A stretch of DNA of 64,000 nucleotides, taken from Streptomyces orinoci. Lineage in GTDB: Bacteria > Actinomycetota > Actinomycetes > Streptomycetales > Streptomycetaceae. Positions within the stretch are counted from its first letter, which is position 1. The number at the start of each line of letters is the position of its first letter. Where the stretch lies: assembly GCF_003121295.1 (NCBI RefSeq), contig NZ_PHNC01000029.1, positions 1,178,001-1,242,000 of the forward strand, read 5' to 3'. Positions 1-9,137 of this stretch are shown piece by piece. A program made the position numbers and the translations under genes. Under the pieces are notes generated by a model. The model was not told the origin of the DNA. It made no database searches and saw nothing but the letters and a program-made list of their open reading frames with translations.

Positions 1-1
1 G

Positions 2-616
2 CGCCGGGTCACCGACGCCTGGGCCATAGCCCTGACAGCTGCCGGAGCGGTCGGCTCCATCGCGCTGAACGTCGCCGGGGTCAACGGCACGGGCAACGCC
101 GCCACCGTCCCGTTCCTCGACTACGTGGTCGCCGCGGTTCCCCCGACCGCCGCGATGCTGGCCTTCGGCGTGCTGATGCGCCAGATCCACCAGCTCATCG
201 ATCAACCTGCCGACCGCCCGGAACCAGGCTCCACGCAGGTGCCGGAACCACCGGTCACCACATCCGCCCAGCCCGCCGAACCACCGGCCGAACCCGTCCA
301 GGCTGCGGAGCCGCCGGCCGAGTCCGTCCGGCCCACGGGGCCACCAGCCGCCGTATCCGACCGGTTGGCGGAACCACCGTCCGAGGTTGCGGAGAGCAAG
401 CCGCGCGGTGGCCGACCGGCGAGCGCGTCGATCGAGGAACTCGTAGAGATCGGCCGAATCGCCGCCGCTGAGCACGGCAAACTCACCCGGGACCTTCTCC
501 GGAAAGCCGTTAAGGACAAGGGCCTGACGATCGCCAGCGAGCGGGTGACCGACGTGATGAACATCCTCAAGCCCGAACTCGAAGCGAAGGCGGGCACCGC
601 TTCGGCCAGCGGCTGA
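2..616 (+). CDS. SpdB/DUF2637-like transfer protein, 5' end outside window
   Basis: The reading frame is open from the first bases, so the true start lies upstream of the window. Two hydrophobic segments are visible: one encoded by about bases 20-85, and a second beginning LDYVVAAVPPTAAMLAFG. A Pro/Glu-rich linker with repeated PAEPP-like units follows. The C-terminal 60 residues are a charged helical region that looks DNA-binding. This layout matches DUF2637/SpdB proteins of actinomycete conjugative plasmids and integrative elements, which help plasmid spread between mycelial compartments. The mobC-relaxase pair directly downstream supports this. Family assignment is from layout and residue pattern only. 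Confidence 0.65.
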   Translation, partial: RRVTDAWAIALTAAGAVGSIALNVAGVNGTGNAATVPFLDYVVAAVPPTAAMLAFGVLMRQIHQLIDQPADRPEPGSTQVPEPPVTTSAQPAEPPAEPVQAAEPPAESVRPTGPPAAVSDRLAEPPSEVAESKPRGGRPASASIEELVEIGRIAAAEHGKLTRDLLRKAVKDKGLTIASERVTDVMNILKPELEAKAGTASASG

Positions 617-627
617 CCGTCCGCCCT

Positions 628-662
628 GCCGGGTGACCGGAAACCTTTTCCGGTCACCCGGC
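628..662 (+). terminator. Strong stem-loop after the SpdB-like gene
   Basis: A perfect 15-bp inverted repeat (629-643 with 647-661) plus one more G-C pair closes on a 3-base loop, 12 bases after the stop codon. The 3' arm begins with a T run. It separates the SpdB-like gene from mobC and probably ends its transcript. Confidence 0.7.
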
Positions 663-790
663 CCGCCGACCACCGGCCCGCCCGGCATCCGCCTATCCCC
701 ACCTGTGGACAAGGCGACGCCACCCTCACACTCCGCCAGACCTTCCGCCGTCCGCCCGCCCTCTGTCCTTCCCTTCCCGGAGAACCACCT

Positions 791-1525
791 GTGATGCACG
801 ACTCGCACCATCCCGACGATGGCCGCGACGAGCCGACGCCGCTAACGAAGTCGCCTACGCTGATAGGGCGTTTGCGGCGTGCGTTCGGACGGGCTGCCCC
901 TGGCGGAGCCAGTAGTACCCCGAGTCCGACTCAAGGCCGGACTTCGGGGGTCCCCGCCCCGGGGGTGGCGGAGACGGCCCAGCGCCAGGGGGCGCAGGAC
1001 CAGGAGGCCGGGGCCGAGGGCGGCCCCGACCCGGACACCCTCCACGCCGCCCAGCAAGCCGTCCTCCGCCCCGTACGCTCCGCCGAGACCGCAGCCGGCG
1101 AGCCCACCGTGAAGAGCGTCCAGCCCACGATCCGCCGTTTCACCGGCACCAAGCGCACCGTCCGCGTCGGCCCCATGCTCTTCACCGATGACGAGGACAG
1201 CCGCCTCCAAGAGGCGGCCACCGAGCACGGCTACAAGGGCAAGTCCGGCTTTGCCGCCGACGTCGTCCTCGCCTTCATCACCGGCCGGTTCACCGCCAAC
1301 CTGCCCCTGTCCGAGGACCGCCGCCGCACCCACATCTTCCGCGCCCAGGTCCTGCGCCAGCTCAACCGCATCGGCGTCAACGTCAACCAGATCGCCCGCG
1401 CCCTCAACAGCGACCACACCCCACCCGACCTCCGCCAGCACCTTGACGAACTCCACCAGCTGCTCACCGTGATCGCCGAAGCCCTGCGCCAGCCCGCCGA
1501 CCCAACGGAGGACCTGGCCGCATGA
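791..1525 (+). CDS. MobC-like relaxosome accessory protein
   Basis: 244 residues. The first 110 are low-complexity and polar. The C-terminal half (about 115-235) has an MTRF-like segment (RVGPMLFTDDED) followed by helices ending in the signature QLNRIGVNVNQIARALN, typical of MobC/MbeC relaxosome proteins that open oriT and assist the relaxase. A GGAG at 779-782 favours the GTG at 791 over the ATG at 794. The stop overlaps the relaxase start by 4 bases, so the two are translationally coupled. No oriT was recognised with confidence, though the 617-790 gap is a reasonable place for one. Confidence 0.8.
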   Translation: MMHDSHHPDDGRDEPTPLTKSPTLIGRLRRAFGRAAPGGASSTPSPTQGRTSGVPAPGVAETAQRQGAQDQEAGAEGGPDPDTLHAAQQAVLRPVRSAETAAGEPTVKSVQPTIRRFTGTKRTVRVGPMLFTDDEDSRLQEAATEHGYKGKSGFAADVVLAFITGRFTANLPLSEDRRRTHIFRAQVLRQLNRIGVNVNQIARALNSDHTPPDLRQHLDELHQLLTVIAEALRQPADPTEDLAA

Positions 1526-3258
1526 TCGCCGCCATAAAATCGCCCGGCTCCAACACCCGTGGCCTCCTGGCCTACCTCTACAGCCCCGGGCGCCAGGACG
1601 AACACCTCGACCCGCACATCGTGGCGGGATTCGCGATGCTCGGCATGCCCGACCCCGGCCGCGACGAGAACGCCACCCTCACCGAACTCGCCCGCTACCT
1701 CGACGAACCCGTCCACCTGCGCAACAGCGAGTTCGGCAAGAAGATCACCGACCACGTCTGGCACTGCCCCGTCCGCGCCGCACCCGAAGACCGCTACCTC
1801 TCCGACACCGAATGGGGCGAGATCGCCCAGCGCATCGTCCAAGCCGCCGGCATCGCCCCCACCGGTGACGACCTCGCCTGCCGCTGGATCGCCGTACGCC
1901 ACGCCGACGACCACATCCACATCCTCGCCACCACCGTCCGCGAAGACGGCCGCCGACCCAAACTCCACGACAGCGGCATCCGCGTCGGCGACGAATGCCG
2001 CCAGATCGAAAAGGACTACGGCCTGCGCCGCCTGAAAAAGGGCGACCGCACCGGCACCCGCCGCCCCACCCAGGCCGAGATGCACAAGGCCAAGCGCATG
2101 GGCTGGGAACAGACCAGCCAGCAGTGGCTCGAAGACCGCATCCGCGCCGCCATCCCCCACACCGGCACCGCCGAGGAACTCCTCGCCTACCTCGAAGCCG
2201 ACGGCATCGAAGTCAAGCCCAAGCGCGGCCCCTCCGGAGACCTTCTCGGCTACGCCGTCGGCCGCCCCGGCGACCTCAACGAAGACGGCGAACAGATCTA
2301 CTACCCCGGCGGGAAGATCGCCCCCGACCTCTCCCTGCCCAAACTCAAAGCCCGCCTGGAAACCAGCGCACCCGAGGAACACCCCACCGCACGCCGCAAC
2401 CGGCCCAGCACCCCTTGGCAACGGGCCACCGAGGCCCTCGACACCCTCCACACCGAGATCACCGACACCACAACCGGCGACGGTGGTGACGCGCGGACCC
2501 AGGCACACATCACCGCCCTCGGCGAACTGATCGAAGCCACCGCCCAGAAAGCCCCCACCGACCTGCGCGCCCAACTACATGCAGCCAGCAGGGAATTCGC
2601 CCGCGCTCAGCGATCCCAGATCCGGGCAGAAGACCGAGCCGCCCACACCCTGCGCACCGCAGCACGCGACATCGTCAACACCGCAACCGGCCCCGACGGC
2701 AGCGCGCTTGCCACCCTCGTCGCCGCCCTGGTCTGGGCCGCCATCCTCGCCGCACGCTGGCACGAGGCCAAGGGCCACGCCCATCAGGCCGATGCAGCCC
2801 GCCGAGCCGTCCATCACCTTCAGGCAGCGGCCGACGCTGCCATCATCCCCACGCTCATCGAACTCGAAGCCCGTCGCCCCAACGAGGAAACCAGCCGCAC
2901 CCTGGCCAGCGACGTACGCGCCGCCATCCCCGAACACGCCAACCGGATCCTCACCGACCCCAGTTGGCCCGCCCTCGCCACCGTCCTCGCCGACGCCGAA
3001 GCCGGCGGCCACAAACCCCACCAGCTCCTCAAGGAAGCCGCCACCCAACGTGAACTGACCACCGCCCGCCAACCAGCCCGCGTCCTGATCACCCGCATCC
3101 AGCACACGGCCCGTAACCCCGTGCCCAACCGCCGCGCCGAAGCAGCCCGCCGACGCTCAACCACCACGGCCACGACATCCGCTCAGCAGACCCGAACGGA
3201 CCAACTCCCAGTCACACTCCTGGCGCCCACCGAACTGCAGCACCGTCAACGCCGATAG
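1522..3258 (+). CDS. Relaxase/mobilization nuclease
   Basis: 578 residues. The N-terminal 250 form a relaxase domain. The metal-binding histidine motif is RHADDHIHI near residue 130, and an upstream HVWHCPV segment forms part of the active site. The N-terminal tyrosines (AYLYSPG, residues 17-23) are candidates for the nucleophile. The second half is Ala/Arg-rich and helical with one hydrophobic stretch (LATLVAALVWAAILAARW). It would nick oriT and pilot the strand in conjugative mobilization. It is coupled to mobC through an ATGA overlap. The element appears mobilizable; whether a TraB/FtsK translocase exists upstream cannot be seen. Confidence 0.88.
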   Translation: MIAAIKSPGSNTRGLLAYLYSPGRQDEHLDPHIVAGFAMLGMPDPGRDENATLTELARYLDEPVHLRNSEFGKKITDHVWHCPVRAAPEDRYLSDTEWGEIAQRIVQAAGIAPTGDDLACRWIAVRHADDHIHILATTVREDGRRPKLHDSGIRVGDECRQIEKDYGLRRLKKGDRTGTRRPTQAEMHKAKRMGWEQTSQQWLEDRIRAAIPHTGTAEELLAYLEADGIEVKPKRGPSGDLLGYAVGRPGDLNEDGEQIYYPGGKIAPDLSLPKLKARLETSAPEEHPTARRNRPSTPWQRATEALDTLHTEITDTTTGDGGDARTQAHITALGELIEATAQKAPTDLRAQLHAASREFARAQRSQIRAEDRAAHTLRTAARDIVNTATGPDGSALATLVAALVWAAILAARWHEAKGHAHQADAARRAVHHLQAAADAAIIPTLIELEARRPNEETSRTLASDVRAAIPEHANRILTDPSWPALATVLADAEAGGHKPHQLLKEAATQRELTTARQPARVLITRIQHTARNPVPNRRAEAARRRSTTTATTSAQQTRTDQLPVTLLAPTELQHRQRR

Positions 3259-3289
3259 ACGCCCGGGCGCGGCACCCCGTGCACCCTGC

Positions 3290-3324
3290 TGATGGCCTCC
3301 CCCATTTCCAGGGCGAGGCCATCA
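3290..3324. terminator. Bidirectional stem-loop between convergent genes
   Basis: Ten-base perfect inverted repeat TGATGGCCTC/GAGGCCATCA with a 15-base loop. It lies between the relaxase stop and the stop of the minus-strand operon, which suits termination from both sides. Confidence 0.55.
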
Positions 3325-3328
3325 GTGG

Positions 3329-4093
3329 TTACGAAGCGCCATCTGGCTCGGGGATGGAATGGGCATCGAGAAGCGCTTCAGCCTTGGCAGCATGCTCCGG
3401 CCGCCCTGCACGAAGCATGCTCGCGGCCAAGAGACCGTAGAGCATGCGCTTTTGGGCAAGGTCGGGAAATGTATCGAGGAATTCCCTGACCACCTCGACC
3501 GCTTCAAACTCGACAGCCCTGCCATGCCTCGGCCGAAATTTACTGAGCGCCTCGGCAAACGCCTTGACCTTCTCGACGCTCGGAGGGTTGTTCCAATCAA
3601 CTGCGTCTTGCTCAGTCCAGCGCACCAGTACAGCAGCTGGATCGGCCAGCTCCTCGGCCAAAGCCTTGGTTCGCTGTAGCCGCACTGCATCGGCAACGGC
3701 CTGCCGACGCTGTGCTGCAAGCACTGCAGCAACGGCCATTTGATCGTCGGGAAGCAGGCTCAGGGTGACCTTGGCATGAAACTCGATTCGGGGTGTAGTT
3801 GGCAGGAAGCGGACCTGACGCAGATGGTCTTCGCAGATGTCAGCGGCCGTGGCGAGATCGGCCGGATCACAGTCTTTGGCGATGTCGCAGGCCGCTTGTC
3901 TCAAGACCGAACGGATCCTGCTGGTGACCTCGGCGACGCTTATTGGGTACGGCGGCTCCGTCATGACGGTTGCCGCGATCCGTGCGGTGAAGCCAATGCC
4001 AGGGTGGGCGCTGGGCAACCGAATTTCGATGCGGGCCAGGCCGCGCCGCAACGCCCATCGTGCTCGGCGCCGCGACCATCGTGTGGAAAGCAC
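3329..4093 (-). CDS. Hypothetical protein, third gene of NTPase operon
   Basis: 254 residues from a GTG that lies 3 bases after the stop of the NTPase gene. An internal Met (MTEPPYPISV) is an alternative start. The first 40 residues contain an Arg-rich stretch and RLPSAHPGIGFTARIAATV, a beta-rich stretch resembling the start of SPFH/band-7-type domains. The middle is alternating helix with Ala/Arg-rich character (AAVLAAQRRQAVADAVRLQRT), and the C terminus is helical. No catalytic motif is recognised. Spacing makes it part of one transcript with the NTPase and the small motif protein, so a joint function is likely, but none can be named. Confidence 0.7.
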   Translation of the reverse strand: MLSTRWSRRRARWALRRGLARIEIRLPSAHPGIGFTARIAATVMTEPPYPISVAEVTSRIRSVLRQAACDIAKDCDPADLATAADICEDHLRQVRFLPTTPRIEFHAKVTLSLLPDDQMAVAAVLAAQRRQAVADAVRLQRTKALAEELADPAAVLVRWTEQDAVDWNNPPSVEKVKAFAEALSKFRPRHGRAVEFEAVEVVREFLDTFPDLAQKRMLYGLLAASMLRAGRPEHAAKAEALLDAHSIPEPDGAS

Positions 4094-4096
4094 GGG

Positions 4097-6178
4097 TCAC
4101 TTCTCCCGTGGCGGCTCGCCGATCGGTGAGATCGCCAGGCCCATGCCCATTTGTAGTTCTTTGCGCAGATCGATCACGGCCTCGTCGTAGGCAACTCCTG
4201 GCTCACCGGCCACGAGTGCGGCAATCGGCGTGGTGAGCATGTGGCGCGCTACGACTTGCTTGAGGATATCTGTTATCAGATCCCGAGGCACCGTTCCGTC
4301 TGCACGGGCATGTGCCCAGGCCGTCAGCAGCGCCTTAGATTCGGCATTCACGCGGGGATCCACAAGGGCCGCGTTCCAACCGCTGATCAGAGCGTCCTTG
4401 ACATCCGACTTTTGCTCCGCGGCCGCCATCAGGACCTGGAGTACAAACGGGTCCACCTGCGGGTCGAGGAGAGAGAGAAACGCGCGGTGTCCCGCCAAGT
4501 GGTGGTGCTCAGTGGCCCATTTGATGACCGTCGCCCACACACGGGGCAGCTGACCCTCACGGGCAGCAATGCTGCGCAACGCTCCTTCTGCTGTCTCCAC
4601 GGCGAGGTCTCGATTGGTGCGATCGAGGATGTGACGAAGGCGTACAAGTGCCTGCCGTGGGAAGTGGTCGGCAAACTCACCCCGACACACGAGCGCCACG
4701 ACGGTCGCGACCGATGTACTGCGATCTTGTGCCCAGTCCAGAAGCCGCGCACGAACTGCCGGCCCCAGCGCGTCTGCTTTGGCTGCGGTGGTGAGCACGC
4801 GGGCAATCAAATCGCGGTGCTCATTGCGGTCGTTGCCATTATCGACCCACGCCTGAATCTGTTCGACGACCCGTATGTCGTTCTCGGCCATGGCCAGTTG
4901 GACCAGGAGCTCGCTTATCGGCCCCAGCCGGGCTGCCCCTGGTTGTCCGGACGCCGTGATTGCATCGAGCCAGGTCAGCAAGTGGGTGTGGATGTCGGGA
5001 CGCTGGTGCCATAGGTGGAGCAAGATCGCTCGTGCGTATCCCGGTCGATGGTCCAATGTGACCTGGCGTCCGGCTATTTTGGCACCGACGCCTTCAAAAC
5101 GTGTGGTGAGGTCCGGGCCAGTCAGGATGGCCCTTACCTTCCGGTCTTGAGGTTCGTTCAAGAGCATCCGGGCAGCACGTTGAATGTTGAGTGCGTCTTC
5201 TCCGCTGAGGAAGAGTGACGCGATGAGCAGGGCGCGGTCGTCCGCGTTGTCCTCAGTATTTTTGAATACGTCGGTGACCTGCTTTTTCCACTGCTGGAAC
5301 CTGGCCTTGGCGGTCTCGAGTCCCTCTCGTGATTCGTCGACCGACGCGAGAATGGAGGCCAAGCGGGCAGCATCCGCAGGGCTGCTGCTTTCAGTCAGTA
5401 GGCGGCTGGCCTCGCCGATGCCACCGGCTGAGCTCGGTGTGGTGTTGAGCCAGTGTTCGCGTTCCGGCTTGCGATGAATATGACGCAGGTGAGCCTGCGC
5501 CACGCCGTGAGGAGATGGCTTGACCTTTGCACTGACGACTACGCGCGACAGACTGCTGGATTCGCTCTCCGGCCACTCGTGCTCATCGACGATGACAACG
5601 AGGTATGAGCCCCTGTTCCGTAGTTTCTCTGCGTGACTCACCAATGAATTGGCTGCACGGTCCCGATTCGTCCATGAACCGATCTCTGATGCAACGTCCA
5701 GGAGGTAGCCGGTTCCCGGGTTGTCAGGCAGCGTGGAGATGTCCGGAGCACTCGGGTCGACCCAGTCCGGCTGGATCTCTTTCAGTTCCAGCGACTTATC
5801 GCTGGTCCGCTCCGCCCTGGCCACCTCCCACAAGGCTCTGATGCCAGCAGTGCGCTTGCCGTATCCAGCTGGCCCGGTGATGACCGCAAGAGCGGGTCCA
5901 GTGTTGGTGAGCAGGTGCACCGCATCGGTGGCTGTGGGGACTGTTTCGTCGTGCGGGCCGACACGCACCCATGCCAGTCGCACGACATCGAGTTCCGCCT
6001 TGGGAATGTCGGTGACGGTGAGCAGTTGCTTCCCCGTCATGGTTACCGGGCCCGCGGCGATGATGATCTGGGAGCGGTCGTTGTGCTGGACGCTGACCTT
6101 CATCTCGCCTGCCTGTGGGGGTGCGGGTGGGGCAGGAGGGGGAGGCGGTGTAGGTGCGGGAGGCAGTTCCTCGCTCAC
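4097..6178 (-). CDS. P-loop NTPase with N-terminal partner motif
   Basis: 693 residues from a GTG start that overlaps the previous stop (GTGA). Residues 6-21 are almost pure Pro/Ala. Residues 30-47 carry VQHNDRSQIIIAAGPVTM, which matches the C-terminal tail of the upstream gene product. A Walker A (GPAGYGKRT, 102-110) and a Walker B (VVIVDE, 194-199) follow. The remaining 450 residues are helical and repeat-like, suggesting HEAT/TPR-type sensing repeats. This is the layout of a STAND/NLR-type receptor: short adaptor motif, NTPase, superstructure-forming repeats. No nucleic-acid-binding or protease motif was seen. Function as an immune or stress sensor is inferred. Confidence 0.75.
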   Translation of the reverse strand: MSEELPPAPTPPPPPAPPAPPQAGEMKVSVQHNDRSQIIIAAGPVTMTGKQLLTVTDIPKAELDVVRLAWVRVGPHDETVPTATDAVHLLTNTGPALAVITGPAGYGKRTAGIRALWEVARAERTSDKSLELKEIQPDWVDPSAPDISTLPDNPGTGYLLDVASEIGSWTNRDRAANSLVSHAEKLRNRGSYLVVIVDEHEWPESESSSLSRVVVSAKVKPSPHGVAQAHLRHIHRKPEREHWLNTTPSSAGGIGEASRLLTESSSPADAARLASILASVDESREGLETAKARFQQWKKQVTDVFKNTEDNADDRALLIASLFLSGEDALNIQRAARMLLNEPQDRKVRAILTGPDLTTRFEGVGAKIAGRQVTLDHRPGYARAILLHLWHQRPDIHTHLLTWLDAITASGQPGAARLGPISELLVQLAMAENDIRVVEQIQAWVDNGNDRNEHRDLIARVLTTAAKADALGPAVRARLLDWAQDRSTSVATVVALVCRGEFADHFPRQALVRLRHILDRTNRDLAVETAEGALRSIAAREGQLPRVWATVIKWATEHHHLAGHRAFLSLLDPQVDPFVLQVLMAAAEQKSDVKDALISGWNAALVDPRVNAESKALLTAWAHARADGTVPRDLITDILKQVVARHMLTTPIAALVAGEPGVAYDEAVIDLRKELQMGMGLAISPIGEPPREK

Positions 6179-6612
6179 TTCTCGCTCCGCGGGGGCTGGT
6201 AGGTGAAGCTGCCCCCAGAGATGGAGCCACCGGAAATTACCACCTGGCTGTTGGTGTTGTGGTGCGCGTTGATGCTCGCTCTACCATCACCAGACTGTTC
6301 CGCTTGGTCAATCAGGGCCTGCAAGTCGGCCGCGCCATCAGGATGCTTCTGGAGGAAGGCTGCCAGCTGGATCGTCAGTTGCTGCTGCAGCGATTCCACA
6401 ATGGACGCCCGCTCGCTCTCCGCGGTGCTGGTAAGCCGCGCCTGGGCGGCATCAAGCAGTCGTAGCTCTTGTTCGGCGACCTCGTCGCCGCCTCGCTGGA
6501 AGAAGCGGACCATGGTGCTACGAACCAGCTCCCACCCACTTTTGACCATCTCCGCGACGAGCACTCCAGCGCCGCCCGTAGCCACCTGCATGATGTCGAG
6601 CGCTTCCCCCAT
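6175..6612 (-). CDS. Small helical protein with C-terminal partner motif
   Basis: 145 residues. The ATG at 6612 is chosen because a strong ribosome site (GGGGGAGG) lies 5 bases upstream; the frame stays open to 6744 but that extension looks non-coding. The N-terminal 100 residues are helical: ATGGAGVLVAEM (11-22), FFQRGGD near 37-43 and AAFLQKHPD (84-92). The tail, residues 116-135, is AHHNTNSQVVISGGS-like and matches the N terminus of the downstream NTPase. The 134-residue protein at 19727 shares the same helical core (TGAASGVL, IFRRAG, SAFLDTHP). It is probably the effector or adaptor partner of the NTPase; that role is inference. Confidence 0.72.
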   Translation of the reverse strand: MGEALDIMQVATGGAGVLVAEMVKSGWELVRSTMVRFFQRGGDEVAEQELRLLDAAQARLTSTAESERASIVESLQQQLTIQLAAFLQKHPDGAADLQALIDQAEQSGDGRASINAHHNTNSQVVISGGSISGGSFTYQPPRSEK

Positions 6613-6901
6613 GTTCCTCCCCCTGCCTTGCAGAGCCAGCGGCATATTCGCCAGCCCAGGGTGGGTTGATCGCCTGCCTGCGGCAACCGAATCCACTTCG
6701 GTCGTCCGAAAGCATCTGGTCTCACAGCGAGCAGATTGAGACACAGCCTCGCAGCGATGGACAGGAGGAGAGGCGACGGACCAGGGAGCACAGTGAGCCG
6801 CAGAACGTCGTTCCGTCGATCGGGTAGTGCTTTCGGCCAGTGCGAGGCTTCGATGGGTTGGCCGGAACTACCCGTCCGCCGCGAAGCCGGTGCGGTATCC
6901 G

Positions 6902-7945
6902 TCAGCCGAAGACCAACCCCCGGAAGGCGTTGCGGATGCTGGTCAGGGGCTCGCGGTCACGTGTGTAGTAGAGCTTGTTGGTCAACAGGACGGCCCAGGT
7001 GCCCTGTTTAGGGGAGATCCACATACCGGTGCCGGTGAAGCCGTAATGGACGTACGTGCGGTCTGCTGGATCCGTGCCGGGGGCAGGGTGCCAGAACAGG
7101 CCGCGGACGGGTTCCAGGGTGCCGGTCTGGACGGTCAGGGACTCCTCGACCCAGTTCGGCCCGAACCCGGGTGACGCCGGGGCGGTGGCGGGGTCGAGCA
7201 TGTACCGCAAAAAGCGGGCGAGGTCGTCGAGGACGGAGAAGGCGCCGGCGATGCCGCAGACGCCGCCGAGGAGGCGGGCGGAGAAGTCGTGGGCGGTGCC
7301 TTTGAGGTGGCGGCCGGTGTCCTGGTCGAGCTCGGTGGGGGCACAGCGGGCGGCCAGCTCGGTCGGCAGCGGCCCGAAGCGGGTGTGGGTCATGCCCAGG
7401 GGCTGCCAGATTCGGGTGTGGGCGAGCTGGTCGAGGGGCTGGCCGGAGAGGTGCTCGGCGAGGTAGCCGAGGATGAGGGCGGCCCGGTCGGTGTACTCGA
7501 CGGCTTCGCCGGGCGGCCGGTGCAGGGCCTCGTGAAGGACGCCTGCACGGATGGTGGCGGGCTCGGTGCCGTAGAGGTTCTTGAGCTGGGCCCGCAGCGG
7601 TACGCCGGCGGTGTGGGTCAGCAGCTGCCGGGCGGTCACCTGGCCGAGGGGGTGCCCGCTGACCTCGGTCCAGAAGGTGCCGAGGGGGTCGTCGAGCGGG
7701 AAGGCGTCGTCTTCCCACAGGGCACCGATGGTGGACCAGACGGCGAGGATCTTGGTGAGGCTGGCGACGTCGAAGACCGTGCCGGGCCGCATCGAGGTGT
7801 CCGGCTCGGCGGGATCGAGGAGGCCGGCGGTTCCTCCGGCCTTTATGCCCGCGGCGTCTCCCATGGCCCACACCGCGCCGGGGTAGACCTGGTCGCGGAC
7901 GCCGTCCGCCACGAGCTGCTTGATCCGGTCGGTGCTGTCTGCCAT
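6902..7945 (-). CDS. Serine hydrolase, class C beta-lactamase family
   Basis: 347 residues with no signal peptide, so probably cytoplasmic. The family's nucleophile motif SxxK is SLTK (about residue 62), within DVASLTKILA. A YTD triad (EYTDRAALILG) occupies the YxN position, and HYGFTGT near residue 302 occupies the HxG/KTG position. This matches the beta-lactamase/transpeptidase-like esterases and peptidases rather than true resistance enzymes. It lies 85 bp downstream of the glycosyltransferase on the same strand and could be the last gene of that operon or a separate unit. Confidence 0.85.
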   Translation of the reverse strand: MADSTDRIKQLVADGVRDQVYPGAVWAMGDAAGIKAGGTAGLLDPAEPDTSMRPGTVFDVASLTKILAVWSTIGALWEDDAFPLDDPLGTFWTEVSGHPLGQVTARQLLTHTAGVPLRAQLKNLYGTEPATIRAGVLHEALHRPPGEAVEYTDRAALILGYLAEHLSGQPLDQLAHTRIWQPLGMTHTRFGPLPTELAARCAPTELDQDTGRHLKGTAHDFSARLLGGVCGIAGAFSVLDDLARFLRYMLDPATAPASPGFGPNWVEESLTVQTGTLEPVRGLFWHPAPGTDPADRTYVHYGFTGTGMWISPKQGTWAVLLTNKLYYTRDREPLTSIRNAFRGLVFG

Positions 7946-8030
7946 GGAGCATCTCCGATGTCGCGGTGCGGGCCCGGCTCGTCAGCGTAGTGACCGTGCC
8001 GGGCCCGGGCGGGGAACTGCGGCGGGATGG

Positions 8031-9137
8031 TCAGCTGATCCGGTGGCCGAGTTCGGTCAGGGCCTTGGCGGTGGCGCTGAGCGGGTAGCGGGCCGCGTTG
8101 GCCTGTCCGGCCTGGCGCAGGGCCGCCAGCAGGCCGGGGGTGGTGCGGAGGCGGTCGATGTCGCGGGCGAGGGCGGCGGGGCGGGTGAAGTCGGTGCTGG
8201 TGCCGGAGGCGGCGAGGGCGTCCACCAGGCCGGGGACGGGCTGGTAGAGCACGGGCAGGCCGCAGGCTTGGGCTTCGAGGGCGACCAGGCCCATGGCTTC
8301 GAGGGTGGTGGAGGGCATGACGAGCAGGTCATGGTCGGCGAAGGTCCGCCACAGCTGTGGCCGACGGAGCCAGCCGAGGTAGCGGACCTTGGCCCCGGAC
8401 TGCCGTATGGCGCGGGTGAGGGTGTGGAACTGGTCTTGCGGGGCGGCGATGCTCAGCTCGACACCGGTGACGGCTGCCAGGGCCCGCAGCAGGTTCTCCG
8501 CTCCCTTCTCCGGGGTGAGCCGCCCGGCGTACAGCAGCCGGAACGGGCCGCCGGACGGCCGGGACGGTCTGCGTGGCGGGTGGGTCAGGAGCTGGTCGGG
8601 GATGCCCCAGGGGATGTGGGTGATCTTCGTGCGGTCGGTGGTGGGCGCGATGCGCAGGAGCCGGTCAGCCATGGCTGCCGTGGGCACGACGATGGCGTCG
8701 GCGAGATGGACGGTGTCGGTGAGGACCTTGTGCTGGTCGCGGTGGGCTTCAGCGAATAGCAGGTCGGTGCCGTGGACGAGCGCGATCCGCGGGCAGTCGG
8801 GCAGGGCCCTCATCAGCGCGGGGGTGGCGCCGAAGGCGAGGTGCTGAAGGTGCAGGAGGCCGACCTGAGCCGGGTCAACGGCTTCGGCCAGGGCCCGGTG
8901 GAGAGCGGCGACGTAGCGGTGGAAGGCCGGGCCGTCCAGGCACTTGCCGACGACCGGCAGCAGGCCGAGCCCGGTGGGACGGCGGGGGCGGCGGCCGGTG
9001 GGAGCGAGCATGAAGGGCCGGGCGGGGATCAGCGGGCGAGGGCCGGTGTAGAGGTCGAGGAAAAGTTCGACGCTGCCGCCGGGGCTGCCGGCGGGCAGGT
9101 CGAGGGCGGTGGCGACCAGGGGGCCGGTGGTGGTCAT
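8031..9137 (-). CDS. Glycosyltransferase family 4 (GT-B)
   Basis: 368 residues. The C-terminal half shows the family hallmarks: YAGRLTPEKGAENLLRAL (phosphate-binding loop) and an EX7E-type motif, LEAMGLVALEAQACGLPV, that contacts the nucleotide sugar. The N-terminal half has an acceptor domain with HLQHLAFGATPAL and LVHGTDLLF. It should move a sugar from an NDP-sugar to an acceptor that cannot be deduced. The start overlaps the upstream Dcd-like stop by 4 bases, so it belongs to the coupled MurA/phosphoesterase/Dcd operon. Confidence 0.88.
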   Translation of the reverse strand: MTTTGPLVATALDLPAGSPGGSVELFLDLYTGPRPLIPARPFMLAPTGRRPRRPTGLGLLPVVGKCLDGPAFHRYVAALHRALAEAVDPAQVGLLHLQHLAFGATPALMRALPDCPRIALVHGTDLLFAEAHRDQHKVLTDTVHLADAIVVPTAAMADRLLRIAPTTDRTKITHIPWGIPDQLLTHPPRRPSRPSGGPFRLLYAGRLTPEKGAENLLRALAAVTGVELSIAAPQDQFHTLTRAIRQSGAKVRYLGWLRRPQLWRTFADHDLLVMPSTTLEAMGLVALEAQACGLPVLYQPVPGLVDALAASGTSTDFTRPAALARDIDRLRTTPGLLAALRQAGQANAARYPLSATAKALTELGHRIS

